A program made the position numbers and the translations under genes. Under the pieces are notes generated by a model, which was not told the origin of the DNA, did not search any database, and saw nothing but the letters and a program-made list of their open reading frames with translations. From a virus, in IMG/VR virus record IMGVR_UViG_3300037672_001098, positions 1-23,997 of that record: a DNA stretch of 23,997 nt; one strand, written 5' to 3'. Shown here piece after piece: positions 15,431 to 22,971 of the stretch. Each line of letters opens with the position of its first letter. Position 1 is the stretch's first letter.

Positions 15431-16216
15431 TGGGTCTGGATGATTGATATAATCATCAACAGTTCTAAAGTTATAATTTGACAACCAACTCATATCTGCT
15501 TGGGTATGAAACTGATACTTCTCAACGAGGTTTGGTGGGAAAGGAATCTCTTCCACCCTTGCCTCGTTTTTTTGTGCGACGAGATCTGCTACATGTTGAA
15601 TAGGAATAGCTTTACCTGTACCTAGATCAAAGATACCACTACCTGCATTGTTAGTCAGGACAACATTAACAATATCTCCAACCCAGATATAATCTCTAAG
15701 AACCTTATCAGATCCTTGGAATGGATGGATTGCACCAGTCGCTGATTGCCACTGGAACTTACTCACAAGACTAGCTTGCTCTCCTTTGTTAACCTCACCA
15801 AATCCATACACATTAAAGAACTTGAACCCCTGAATGTGAGAGAACCGATGCATATTATCTTGCACCCAGTAATCTACAGTCGCCTTTGACATTGCATAGT
15901 AGTTCAAAGGATTAATGATGTCATCAGTGCGACCGTATGTTGATGCAGATGAAGCATACTTTACAGGAATACCATACTCAATGGCTTTTTCAAATAGTTT
16001 TATGCTATAATCAATATTATATTTGTAGATAGCATCGACATCTTTATTGACAGTTGAAGACAATGCACCCATATGGATGATCATGTCAACATCTTTCCAA
16101 TGATTGAACTTATTGAGTAGCTCAAAGCAGTTGTCAATATCAACCTCAAGAGGTTTGTCTACGGTGCAGGCAAAGTGATTGCCAATAAAACCTTTAGCAC
16201 CAGTTACGATATTCAT
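15404..16216 (-). CDS. hldD: ADP-L-glycero-D-manno-heptose 6-epimerase
   Basis: This 270-residue extended SDR enzyme matches HldD throughout: IVTGAKGFIGNH (Rossmann GxxGFIG, 3-14), HMGALSSTVNKD (E. coli-type GACSSTxxxD), KYASSASTYG with the catalytic serine, YYAMSK giving the Y107-x-x-x-K111 pair, FKFFNVYGFGEVNKGEQAS with K144 as the likely second base, GSDKVLRDYIWVGDIV, SGIFDLGTGKAIP, and IPFPPNLVEKYQFHTQAD. It would convert ADP-D-glycero- to ADP-L-glycero-D-manno-heptose using bound NADP. It is about 40 residues shorter than the E. coli enzyme, mainly between the Rossmann loop and the ALSST motif. It is the only convincing minus-strand gene here and overlaps the cupin end by 27 bases. No clear promoter was found upstream of it. 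Confidence 0.92.
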   Translation of the reverse strand: MNIVTGAKGFIGNHFACTVDKPLEVDIDNCFELLNKFNHWKDVDMIIHMGALSSTVNKDVDAIYKYNIDYSIKLFEKAIEYGIPVKYASSASTYGRTDDIINPLNYYAMSKATVDYWVQDNMHRFSHIQGFKFFNVYGFGEVNKGEQASLVSKFQWQSATGAIHPFQGSDKVLRDYIWVGDIVNVVLTNNAGSGIFDLGTGKAIPIQHVADLVAQKNEARVEEIPFPPNLVEKYQFHTQADMSWLSNYNFRTVDDYINHPDPSIASLDPY

Positions 16217-16246
16217 ATCAAGGATCTTTTAAATATATATTCTACC

Positions 16247-16269
16247 ACACCTAAATATAAAAAAGGTGT
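16247..16269 (+). promoter_or_regulatory. late-promoter-like site in a small inverted repeat
   Basis: CTAAATATAA (16251-16260) matches the cyanophage/T4 late-promoter core and lies 39 bases before ATG 16290, nearly the same distance as the site at 7171. The inverted repeat ACACCT (16247-16252) / AGGTGT (16264-16269) brackets it. It lies in the only divergent intergenic space of the window, between hldD (minus) and the subtilase-fibre gene (plus). Confidence 0.5.
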
Positions 16270-16289
16270 TCACCTGTAGATTTTGAGGC

Positions 16290-19200
16290 ATGACTCTTAA
16301 GAGATATACCCTGGCTGTAACCAGTGCCGAACATTGGAGTGGGATCCACGGTGTTCTCACCATTGACTCTAATCAGGATGGAATTCCTGATAGAAAAGTA
16401 ACTTGTACTGATACGCACTCCATCAGTGCGGTTCGTGGTACATACGAACTTACCGATGAAGAGGCGACAGAGATCGGTCGTCATCCTCATGTCAAATGGA
16501 TTGAACTTTCTTTAAAAGATAACAAAGATAACTATCCAGAACCACAATTAGTTGCAAATAGATTTCCAAGTGATGTCAAAATCTATAGAGATCTGACTAG
16601 TAATGGTCCTCCTGGTATTGCAACAGCTGGTGAAGAGAATCGTACTAACTGGGCACTACCCAGAATTTCTGGTATCACCAGTGCTGGTGAGTTTGCTCAA
16701 TGGGACAATGCATCTGGTAGTATTGCTCCAGTCCAAGGTAATGTTGAGTACCTTTATGATGGTAGAAATGTTGACATTGTTATCCATGACTCTGGTGTTC
16801 TGCAATCCCACCCAGAATTCTTACATGATGATGGAACGAGTAGAGTAAAAGATATTGTTCTTGACTTCCCTTACTTTCTAGATCCTGGATACTTTAATAG
16901 TAACGGATTTATTTACACTCTTGCAGACGGTACTACTGGTATCCAAACAGCTAGAGCAGAAGCATGGTGGGAAGATAACAACGCCCGTTCATCTGAGTTC
17001 GTTCTTCTCCCTGAAATTGCTATCCCTTCTGGATACAATAGAAATGGTGCCATGGGTATTGGCACAGCAGGTGCTAATAACTTAGGTAGTGGTCACGGTA
17101 CTTCTGCAGCATCTCTTGCTGCTGGTAAGAACTTTGGTCTGGCATTCAGGGCAAATATCTGGAACATGCCTGCCATCTCCGATAATGTCGGAATGGATAT
17201 TGAAACAGCATATGATCTGATTTCATTCTTCCATCAATATAAACCAGTTAATGTTGAGCTTGGTCTAAGAAACCCAACTGTTGTTAATGGTTCTTGGGGT
17301 TATCAGGCTGCTCTCAATAACGATGGATCTAACATAAGTTATAAATTTACTGGCATCACCAGTACATTCCAAACTAATACACTTTCTGCTGGATCTCCAT
17401 CTGGTGTTGAAGATATGGTTCTTGGTTTTAGTAACCAGGTCGCAGGTGCTTATAAATCTTGGTCATCTTCATCTAGATCCAATTCTACCAATCAAGCTGG
17501 TGATGAATTGTTGAGCTCAGGTGCTATCTATGTCGCCGCCTCTGGTAATAACAACCAGTATATTGGTATTGGATTTACAGATCCTCATAGATTGAATGGT
17601 GTTCAGGATGGATATTTTAATTCTAATGATTCCAGAACAGAGTTTGGTGGACAAAGAACTCCAACATCTCACAGAGACTGGATGAACCCTCAAGGTATTG
17701 GTAGGAATGAGGCTACAGGGTATCATCCTGTTATTAATGTCGGTGCTCTGGATGATGTTATTGAATCCGACCTGAGAGAAAGAAAGGCATCGTATTCTAA
17801 CAGTGGTCCTGGTGTTGACATCTATGCACCTGCACAAGATACTCTTGCTGCTGGTCTTCCTTCTGGAACTTACGCAGACTATAGAAGATTTGATAATCCC
17901 AATCATTATGACAACAATTTTAACGGAACATCAGCTGCTGCTCCTGTAGTTGCTGGTCTTGTTGCTCTCTATCTACAGAGAAATCCTTCTGGAACATCTA
18001 CAGATGTAAGAAAGTGGTTGTTGAATGACCATGGTTATGGTGTAGGTGTTGGAACCATTGCTGGTGGTGGTGGAGTCACTGTTGGTGGTGGTAGTACCAT
18101 TGTAGGAACTGATATCTTATTTGACCAGCATCAGACATCTGATTATGGTGCTTCTGACTTTAACTGGTGGACTGGATCTTTCAACCAGAGAACTCTAGAT
18201 TCAGCAGGCAAAGTTGCCATTACTTACTTGGATGTAAGTGCTGGTATTGATACAGCGAATGCTGGTATTAATGAGCCAACTATTCAGTCTCCAATTAATG
18301 ATGATGTCGGTGTTAGCACTGAGAGTCTTCAGTTAAGATCATCAGAATACTCTGCTATTGGTGACACTACAGTCTCTGGTAGTCTAAAAGCAATTGAGTT
18401 TCAACTTGCTACTGACTCTGATTTCTCTAGTGTTGTTTGGGATTCTGTAGGTTTACAGTCATTAGATCTAACTCAATCAGTTAATGTTCAGTTAGCAGGT
18501 TTCACTACACACTATGCCCGTGTCAGACATCTATCCAACGATGACGGCACCGCATTCACTGCATATGTTGGTAACTTCTCTGCTGGTATCGTTTCATTCG
18601 CCACGCTAGGTAATGCACCTGGTGTTCAGGCACCAACAATTACTTCACCTACTAGTGGAGCTACTCTGCAGCAGAGATTTGGTATCACTCTTATATCGAG
18701 TGCATTTATCTCTATTGATAGTGAAGCTGTATCTGGTACACTCAAAGCAGTTGAGTATGAGGTTGCTAGTGACCTTTCGTTTACACCTATCAGTATTGTA
18801 TTCAGTAGCATAGGTGATAATAATACTTCCCTATCTCAGGTCATCTCAGATGGTCTTGCTGCTGGTACAACATTCTATGTAAGATGTCGTCACCTCTCCA
18901 ACGCTGACGGTACATCTGGTGTTGAACATACTTCACCCTTCTCTGCTACAGTCAGCTTCACTACACCTGCTGCTGCTCTTGCTGAGGTAGGTAGACTGGC
19001 ATCCATCAAGACTACTCTAACTAGGGGTGTTGTTGAACCAGTTCAGCTCTATGAGTCTGATAACCTACTGGAAGTTAGTATCGGTGTTGCAAACCAGAAC
19101 GATTTCCGTTCTACATTCTCTATTGGTATCTCTAGTACGCCTGGATTCAAACAGAGTGATTTTATTACTTATGGTATTCCTCTTGATAGAGGTGGCACGA

Positions 19201-21245
19201 GACTGATTGAGAAGGTTGGTGTCAAGCCTGGTGATAAGATCTTTGTATCTTCCTTCGACCCTAACATTTCTTTCATTGCCTTTGCTACTAGAAAGTTTGA
19301 CAAACTTGGTCCTGACTCTGCTTTGGTTCATGGTAGAAGAAGATCTGGTACTCTGAGTTTCAATCCTCCTTTCCAGATCAATACAAACCTTGAGTTCTTT
19401 ACAGCACAAGAAGATAGTCTGGTCACGGTTCATGCCACTAACCAGAACTCTGACTCTACTGTTGGTATGTCAGTTGGTCTGTCCTCTGGTGGTATTGCTG
19501 AGTTCCAAGAGTCTGACTACTTAGTATTTGGTTTAAGACTGGCTCCTCTACAAGATGTTCAGATTGATAACCTTGCTCTTGCTAAAGGTCAGAGTCTGAT
19601 TGTTCGTGGTTCTAAACCCAACCTAACATTTGTTGCTCACTCTGTACCTCAGGATCCTGGTCCTTCTGGTATCGGTACAAACATTAATGTCAACACCAGC
19701 GGTAACATTACTGCAACTGCTTTCTTCGGTGATGGTTCTGGTATCACAGGTGTCACTGCTGTTGGTAGTGGTATTGAGGTTAGTGATAGTGGATCTTCGA
19801 TTGGCGTTGCTGCTACAGTCAACTTCGCTCAAAACCTCACAGTATCTCCTATCTCTGCTGGTGTTGTTACCATTACTGCAGCAGATACGGTAAGTATTGC
19901 TCAGACTGCTAACAGTCTTGCCACTGGAGTTGTGGTTGCCGCAGCAATTACTGCTAATAATGCAACCAGTGCTGAGACTGCCGTTAGTGCAGACACAGCA
20001 ATCTCTGCACAAACTGCACTCAGTGCAACAACTGCAGCATTTGCTTCTCAATTGGATGCTGCTGCCACAATCACATCCAATAATGACATCACTGCACCGA
20101 GATTTATTGGTGATGGTTCTCAGCTGACTAACATTGTTGCTTCTGGTTCTGGTGTCATCATTCAAGACTCTGGTTCTGCAGTTGGTACAGCAGGAACAGT
20201 TAACTTTAATGCTGGTCTTGATGTCAGTCCAGTATCTGCTGGTATTGTTACCGTAACGATTAACGAGGCACCTCGTGCTACACTTGCCGGTATCGCATCT
20301 GAGGCTATTGTCGCTGGCATTGCTACCTATGCTACGCTCGCCGGAATCGCCTCACAGGCGCTCAATGCTAACTTTGCATCTGCTGCTAGTTTCTCCACCC
20401 TCACGGGTGCTGCAGACACCGCTAAGAACCTTTACACGGAGCATGAGGGATCGTTCAAGCCTCTACCTACTACTATTGGTACAAAGACAACAGATCACAG
20501 ATATTATGGCATCGGATCTGATCGTTCTATCAATGTTCAGGGTTATGAATCTCCTTACCTGAGATTTGAAGTAGGTCAAACCTATCGCTTTACTAATGCG
20601 TCACAGCAAGCAGCCTACCCAATTAGGTTCTACTACGCTGCTTCTGGTGATCCAGTTGGTTTCGGTACAACCACACCTGTCGTATATGAGGACAATGTAA
20701 CTGAGACTGGAACATATACTGAGATTGTTATTAATGAGAACACACCTCAGCTTCTGTACTATGGTGCTGGTGTTGGAACACAATTTGGAAGCATGGGTAA
20801 CTCTATCCAAGTTTTCAACAATGACTTCCATAAAATCAGCAGAGTTGGTGAGTTTAAGAACCTTGTAGGTCTTAAGACTGCTACTTACACTCAGTTCTAT
20901 GAGGGTCGTGCTACCTCCTGGTACATGAATAGCAATCTTGGTGTTGGCAACAGTGACTACACTCCTGGTGATCGCTCACATAATGTCAGCTCCATTGAAC
21001 AAACTGCTACTGGAACATACAATGTGAACTTCTCAGATGCCATGGCAGATACAGACTACGCTGTCATTGGTATCGCGAGTGGTACAAATGCCTTCCCAGG
21101 CGGTATTGTTAATCTTAGGATTTCTGACAGAACGGTTAACGGATATACGGTTAGGGTGTATAATGGTATTCCTGCCCTTGAAGATCTTGGAGAACTGAGT
21201 ATCATGACTCTCGGTGGTCAAGATGGAGGGGCTACATATATTTGA
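16290..21245 (+). CDS. subtilisin-like protease fused to tail fibre, 1651 residues
   Basis: Residues 1-75 resemble an I9-type propeptide (KRYTLAVTSAEHW, then RGTYELTDEEATEI and VKWIELS). Residues 155-575 are a peptidase S8 domain with complete triad: D167 in VDIVIHDSGV, H269 in GSGHGTSAASLAAG, S548 in FNGTSAAAPVVAG; oxyanion N420 lies in YVAASGN. The rest is fibre-like: two fibronectin-III-like repeats (about 663-780, 782-895, each with HYARVRHLSND-like ends), two repeats of an approx. 110-residue beta module (about 900-1120), two GDGSxxT modules (about 1146, 1273) separated by an Ala/Thr-rich heptad-like stretch, and a beta-rich C-terminus. Presumably a virion-borne adhesin that digests surface protein or matures itself. 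The start has only a poor ribosome site (GAGG one base away). Confidence 0.85.
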   Translation: MTLKRYTLAVTSAEHWSGIHGVLTIDSNQDGIPDRKVTCTDTHSISAVRGTYELTDEEATEIGRHPHVKWIELSLKDNKDNYPEPQLVANRFPSDVKIYRDLTSNGPPGIATAGEENRTNWALPRISGITSAGEFAQWDNASGSIAPVQGNVEYLYDGRNVDIVIHDSGVLQSHPEFLHDDGTSRVKDIVLDFPYFLDPGYFNSNGFIYTLADGTTGIQTARAEAWWEDNNARSSEFVLLPEIAIPSGYNRNGAMGIGTAGANNLGSGHGTSAASLAAGKNFGLAFRANIWNMPAISDNVGMDIETAYDLISFFHQYKPVNVELGLRNPTVVNGSWGYQAALNNDGSNISYKFTGITSTFQTNTLSAGSPSGVEDMVLGFSNQVAGAYKSWSSSSRSNSTNQAGDELLSSGAIYVAASGNNNQYIGIGFTDPHRLNGVQDGYFNSNDSRTEFGGQRTPTSHRDWMNPQGIGRNEATGYHPVINVGALDDVIESDLRERKASYSNSGPGVDIYAPAQDTLAAGLPSGTYADYRRFDNPNHYDNNFNGTSAAAPVVAGLVALYLQRNPSGTSTDVRKWLLNDHGYGVGVGTIAGGGGVTVGGGSTIVGTDILFDQHQTSDYGASDFNWWTGSFNQRTLDSAGKVAITYLDVSAGIDTANAGINEPTIQSPINDDVGVSTESLQLRSSEYSAIGDTTVSGSLKAIEFQLATDSDFSSVVWDSVGLQSLDLTQSVNVQLAGFTTHYARVRHLSNDDGTAFTAYVGNFSAGIVSFATLGNAPGVQAPTITSPTSGATLQQRFGITLISSAFISIDSEAVSGTLKAVEYEVASDLSFTPISIVFSSIGDNNTSLSQVISDGLAAGTTFYVRCRHLSNADGTSGVEHTSPFSATVSFTTPAAALAEVGRLASIKTTLTRGVVEPVQLYESDNLLEVSIGVANQNDFRSTFSIGISSTPGFKQSDFITYGIPLDRGGTRLIEKVGVKPGDKIFVSSFDPNISFIAFATRKFDKLGPDSALVHGRRRSGTLSFNPPFQINTNLEFFTAQEDSLVTVHATNQNSDSTVGMSVGLSSGGIAEFQESDYLVFGLRLAPLQDVQIDNLALAKGQSLIVRGSKPNLTFVAHSVPQDPGPSGIGTNINVNTSGNITATAFFGDGSGITGVTAVGSGIEVSDSGSSIGVAATVNFAQNLTVSPISAGVVTITAADTVSIAQTANSLATGVVVAAAITANNATSAETAVSADTAISAQTALSATTAAFASQLDAAATITSNNDITAPRFIGDGSQLTNIVASGSGVIIQDSGSAVGTAGTVNFNAGLDVSPVSAGIVTVTINEAPRATLAGIASEAIVAGIATYATLAGIASQALNANFASAASFSTLTGAADTAKNLYTEHEGSFKPLPTTIGTKTTDHRYYGIGSDRSINVQGYESPYLRFEVGQTYRFTNASQQAAYPIRFYYAASGDPVGFGTTTPVVYEDNVTETGTYTEIVINENTPQLLYYGAGVGTQFGSMGNSIQVFNNDFHKISRVGEFKNLVGLKTATYTQFYEGRATSWYMNSNLGVGNSDYTPGDRSHNVSSIEQTATGTYNVNFSDAMADTDYAVIGIASGTNAFPGGIVNLRISDRTVNGYTVRVYNGIPALEDLGELSIMTLGGQDGGATYI

Positions 21246-21260
21246 TATTAATTTGATATC

Positions 21261-21491
21261 ATGTTCATCATTTATTCGATGCCTGGTTGCAATCACTGCC
21301 GCCAGGTAAAGCAACTCATGGAGTTGACAGAGCAGAAGCATGTGGTGTATACTCTTGATGAGGACTTCGCCATAGAAGAATTTGAATTAAATTTTAATAC
21401 AAGACTTTTCCCTCAAGTGGTGTATAATAAAGAACACATTGGTGGATGCCAGGAAACTGTTGCCTATTTTAGGGAGCAAAATCTTGTCTGA
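21261..21491 (+). CDS. glutaredoxin
   Basis: This 76-residue protein is a glutaredoxin: IIYSMPGCNHCRQVK with the redox pair C10-x-x-C13, the cis-proline segment RLFPQVVYN, and HIGGCQETVAYF as the glutathione-binding GG(C/Y) turn. T4-like phages carry such proteins to supply electrons to ribonucleotide reductase, and thyX lies 2.4 kb downstream in the same early-type block. A 15-base gap with a repeated ATTTGATAT and no clear ribosome site precedes the start. No terminator is visible after the giant gene upstream, so read-through is likely. Confidence 0.9.
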   Translation: MFIIYSMPGCNHCRQVKQLMELTEQKHVVYTLDEDFAIEEFELNFNTRLFPQVVYNKEHIGGCQETVAYFREQNLV

Positions 21492-21675
21492 CTCAGCTCT
21501 AAATAGAGGTGTTGAAATACTACTTAATGGAGGTAAGCGGAAGCCTACACCACCAAAAACTTTCCAAGTTAAGTTCGGAAAAATGGTGCGCTTCCTCAAG
21601 CGGGAGATGCACCTGTATCTAGAGTTCTCTCTGGATATTAAAAAGGACAGTCCCGAGGAGGATGAAAAATGTTAG
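21484..21675 (+). CDS. small conserved-looking phage protein, TTG start
   Basis: This 63-residue basic protein reads LSDSALNRGVEILLNGG, then PPKTFQVKFGKMVRFLKREM and an acidic end. The frame stays open back to ATG 21439, but that would bury 16 residues inside glutaredoxin. TTG 21484 follows AGGGAG (21471-21476) by seven bases and overlaps the glutaredoxin stop, as neighbouring genes do, so it is preferred. Function unknown; the mix of a helical N-terminus and a hydrophobic strand (MHLYLEFSLDI) suggests a small alpha/beta protein. It overlaps the next gene by 7 bases. Confidence 0.6.
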   Translation: MSDSALNRGVEILLNGGKRKPTPPKTFQVKFGKMVRFLKREMHLYLEFSLDIKKDSPEEDEKC

Positions 21676-21896
21676 CTATCAGTCTTGTTGTTGGCAGTTT
21701 CTTAGTACTAGGTGCCCTTTTGTTAGGGATCATGCTAGGATGGGTGCTCAGAGAGTACATGATGTACCATCACGATAGAAATAATAATACTGCTGAACTT
21801 CATCCTGAGATGTATGATGAACATGGAAATGTTCTTCCCGATTCATTAATCGCTTTCCGCTTTGAGAACAATTCTGACGAAGATTACGAAGACTAA
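21669..21896 (+). CDS. single-span membrane protein, unknown
   Basis: This 75-residue protein has one long N-terminal membrane helix (LAISLVVGSFLVLGALLLGI and on to W25) followed by a polar His/Asn/Asp-rich tail. EMYDEHGNVLPDSLIAFRF in the tail looks like a folded recognition segment rather than random linker. It probably sits in the inner membrane with a cytoplasmic C-terminus, given the Arg after the helix. Overlapping starts and stops place it in the same transcript as glutaredoxin. Function unknown. Confidence 0.65.
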   Translation: MLAISLVVGSFLVLGALLLGIMLGWVLREYMMYHHDRNNNTAELHPEMYDEHGNVLPDSLIAFRFENNSDEDYED

Positions 21897-21898
21897 TT

Positions 21899-22348
21899 AT
21901 GGCTAAATTACCACCCAAACCATTGCAAAGTGAGATTCTGCAAGCAGTATCTAGTGCAAAGACTAAGAAGCAAAAGATCGAAATTCTACAAGAGTATCGT
22001 TCTCCTGCTCTGGTCTCCTTGTTTGTTTGGAACTATGATGACACTGTAAAGAGTGCAATTCCTGAGGGAATTGTTCCTTACACTCCTAATGATGCTCCTA
22101 CCCCTGAAGCACAAAGTAAACTTGCTAGTCAGTACAGGACACTGTACAACTATGTTAGGGGTGGTAATGATTCATTGAGGCAAGTGAAGAGAGAATCTCT
22201 TTTCATTGAGCTTCTTGAGTCGTTGCATCCTGATGAGGCAGAACTTATTTGTCTCGTCAAAGATAAGACCATGAACAAAAAATATAGAGTCACACATAAT
22301 GTGATTAAAGAAGCCTATCCTGATGTTGAATGGGGAGGGCGTGGTTGA
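21899..22348 (+). CDS. cyanophage conserved protein, DUF6433-like
   Basis: This 149-residue soluble, mainly helical protein starts MAKLPPKPLQSEILQAVSSA and continues with KIEILQEYRSPALVSLFVWN, YTPNDAPTPE, YRTLYNYVRGGNDSL and ESLFIELLESLHPDEAELI. This pattern is recalled from many T4-like phage genomes under DUF6433; the label is from memory and could be off. The function is not established. It lies two bases after the membrane protein and is directly followed by a TTG-start gene. Its place in the early block suggests takeover or replication-linked work, but that is only context. Confidence 0.75.
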   Translation: MAKLPPKPLQSEILQAVSSAKTKKQKIEILQEYRSPALVSLFVWNYDDTVKSAIPEGIVPYTPNDAPTPEAQSKLASQYRTLYNYVRGGNDSLRQVKRESLFIELLESLHPDEAELICLVKDKTMNKKYRVTHNVIKEAYPDVEWGGRG

Positions 22349-22585
22349 TTGAAGATTCTAAAAGCAGATTGTAAACCAGAAGATGCTAAAGACACCACAT
22401 TACCCTACACTGCATACCTAGTTGAGTATGACAATGAAGGTGTTATCCAATATGACTTAACAATCTCTTCTAAACTGGTTGAGGTTTTTGATCATTATTA
22501 CGACAAGTACCACAGTGTTATCTCAATAAAGCAGAGTGATGGTAAATGGAATCCTAAGCTCTGGAAAGAACCAAAACAAAAATGA
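22349..22585 (+). CDS. hypothetical protein, 78 residues, TTG start
   Basis: The gene begins with TTG immediately after the TGA of the upstream gene; GGGAGG at the end of that gene (22332-22338 region) can serve as ribosome site. The product MKILKADCKPEDAKD, then YTAYLVEYDNEGVIQYDLTI, ends WNPKLWKEPKQK. The alternating pattern suggests a small beta-sheet with a C-terminal helix. No signal, no membrane span, no recognised family. A terminator 31 bases downstream ends the unit 21261-22585. Confidence 0.65.
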   Translation: MKILKADCKPEDAKDTTLPYTAYLVEYDNEGVIQYDLTISSKLVEVFDHYYDKYHSVISIKQSDGKWNPKLWKEPKQK

Positions 22586-22616
22586 CTTTTTATTCCCATA
22601 TATTCGGGAAAAAATT

Positions 22617-22647
22617 CCCCAGTATTTTTTAATCTCTGGGGTTTTTT
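22617..22647 (+). terminator. Rho-independent terminator
   Basis: CCCCAG (22617-22622) pairs with CTGGGG (22636-22641) across a 13-base loop, followed by TTTTTT (22642-22647). A second weak hairpin, TTCCC/GGGAA, lies just upstream (about 22592-22609). Together they end the glutaredoxin unit, 32 bases before a sigma70-type promoter. Confidence 0.8.
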
Positions 22648-22678
22648 AAAAAAATAGTTCGTGTTGATACGAAGACAC

Positions 22679-22707
22679 TTGACTAAATAGAGTATGAGGT
22701 CTATAAT
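22679..22707 (+). promoter_or_regulatory. near-consensus sigma70 promoter
   Basis: TTGACT (22679-22684), a 17-base spacer and TATAAT (22702-22707) form an almost perfect host-type promoter, as expected for early phage genes. Transcription would start near 22713-22715, right at the first paired base of the riboswitch. CTAAATAG (22683-22690) overlaps the -35 box and could also act as a late site. Confidence 0.85.
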
Positions 22708-22714
22708 AAGACCT

Positions 22715-22768
22715 GTCGTTCATCCCTTCGGGGACGCAAGTAAGTCGCGGAACGGAGTCGTTCATCCC
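22715..22768 (+). ncRNA. glutamine riboswitch (Downstream-peptide/glnA type)
   Basis: CGTTC (22717-22721) pairs with GAACG (22750-22754) as P1. TCCC-TTCG-GGGA (22723-22734) forms a UUCG-capped P2. GACGCAAGTA (22733-22742) provides the conserved asymmetric-loop-like core. This layout is that of the glutamine-binding glnA / Downstream-peptide RNAs known from cyanobacteria and cyanophages, which precede short peptide genes as here. The 12-mer GTCGTTCATCCC at 22715-22726 is repeated exactly at 22757-22768; the second copy can form GAACG-GAGT-CGTTC (22750-22763), which excludes P1. GGAG (22754-22757), the likely ribosome site, lies in that alternative loop. Switching by strand exchange is inferred. 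Confidence 0.8.
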
Positions 22769-22930
22769 ATGATTGAATTTCTTTTATATTCATCACTCAC
22801 CTGCCAACAAGCCGATGCGATTATGTTTCGGATGAAAGCAAATGAGAACATCCCAGATGCTTTCAAGGTAGAATTGATTGAGGTCATGAAGGAGTCATCT
22901 CCTGATTGCTATTGGGACGCAAACGACTAA
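22769..22930 (+). CDS. 53-residue peptide behind the riboswitch
   Basis: The product is MIEFLLYSSLTCQQADAIMF then RMKANENIPDAFKVELIEVM and an acidic end (SSPDCYWDAND). The frame is open back to ATG 22694, but those codons lie in the promoter and aptamer and precede the predicted transcript start, so ATG 22769 is the real start. The LLYSSLTCQQADAIMFRM helix is the sort of sequence found in cyanophage 'downstream peptides'. Known: glutamine riboswitches in cyanobacteria control nitrogen-assimilation regulators such as glutamine synthetase inactivating factors. Inferred: this peptide may tune host nitrogen metabolism when glutamine is high. Function unproven. Confidence 0.8.
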   Translation: MIEFLLYSSLTCQQADAIMFRMKANENIPDAFKVELIEVMKESSPDCYWDAND

Positions 22931-22939
22931 AGGAACGGA

Positions 22940-22962
22940 CCTAAAAATCCAACTACTTTAGG
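22940..22962 (+). promoter_or_regulatory. hairpin covering the ribosome site of the next gene
   Basis: CCTAAA (22940-22945) pairs with TTTAGG (22957-22962) across an 11-base loop. The second arm includes the first three bases of AGGAG (22960-22964), the ribosome site of the gene at 22972. It could limit translation; six pairs, mostly A-T, make it weak. Confidence 0.4.
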
Positions 22963-22971
22963 AGTAATACA

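Noticed and set aside
19623-20165. Long minus-strand frame of 180 residues opposite the protease-fibre gene
   Set aside because: Its Ser/Thr/Asn/Cys-rich, repetitive product mirrors the GGT/ACT-rich fibre codons; it has no start context or known motif.
21439-21483. Start at ATG 21439 for the gene ending at 21675
   Set aside because: It buries 45 bases inside glutaredoxin; TTG 21484 has a good AGGGAG seven bases upstream and the usual short overlap.
21501-21508. CTAAATAG inside the small gene after glutaredoxin
   Set aside because: It lies within coding sequence with no nearby downstream gene that needs it; likely chance in AT-rich DNA.
22694-22768. N-terminal extension of the 53-residue peptide from ATG 22694
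   Set aside because: It would translate the -10 box and the riboswitch and lies before the predicted transcript start.
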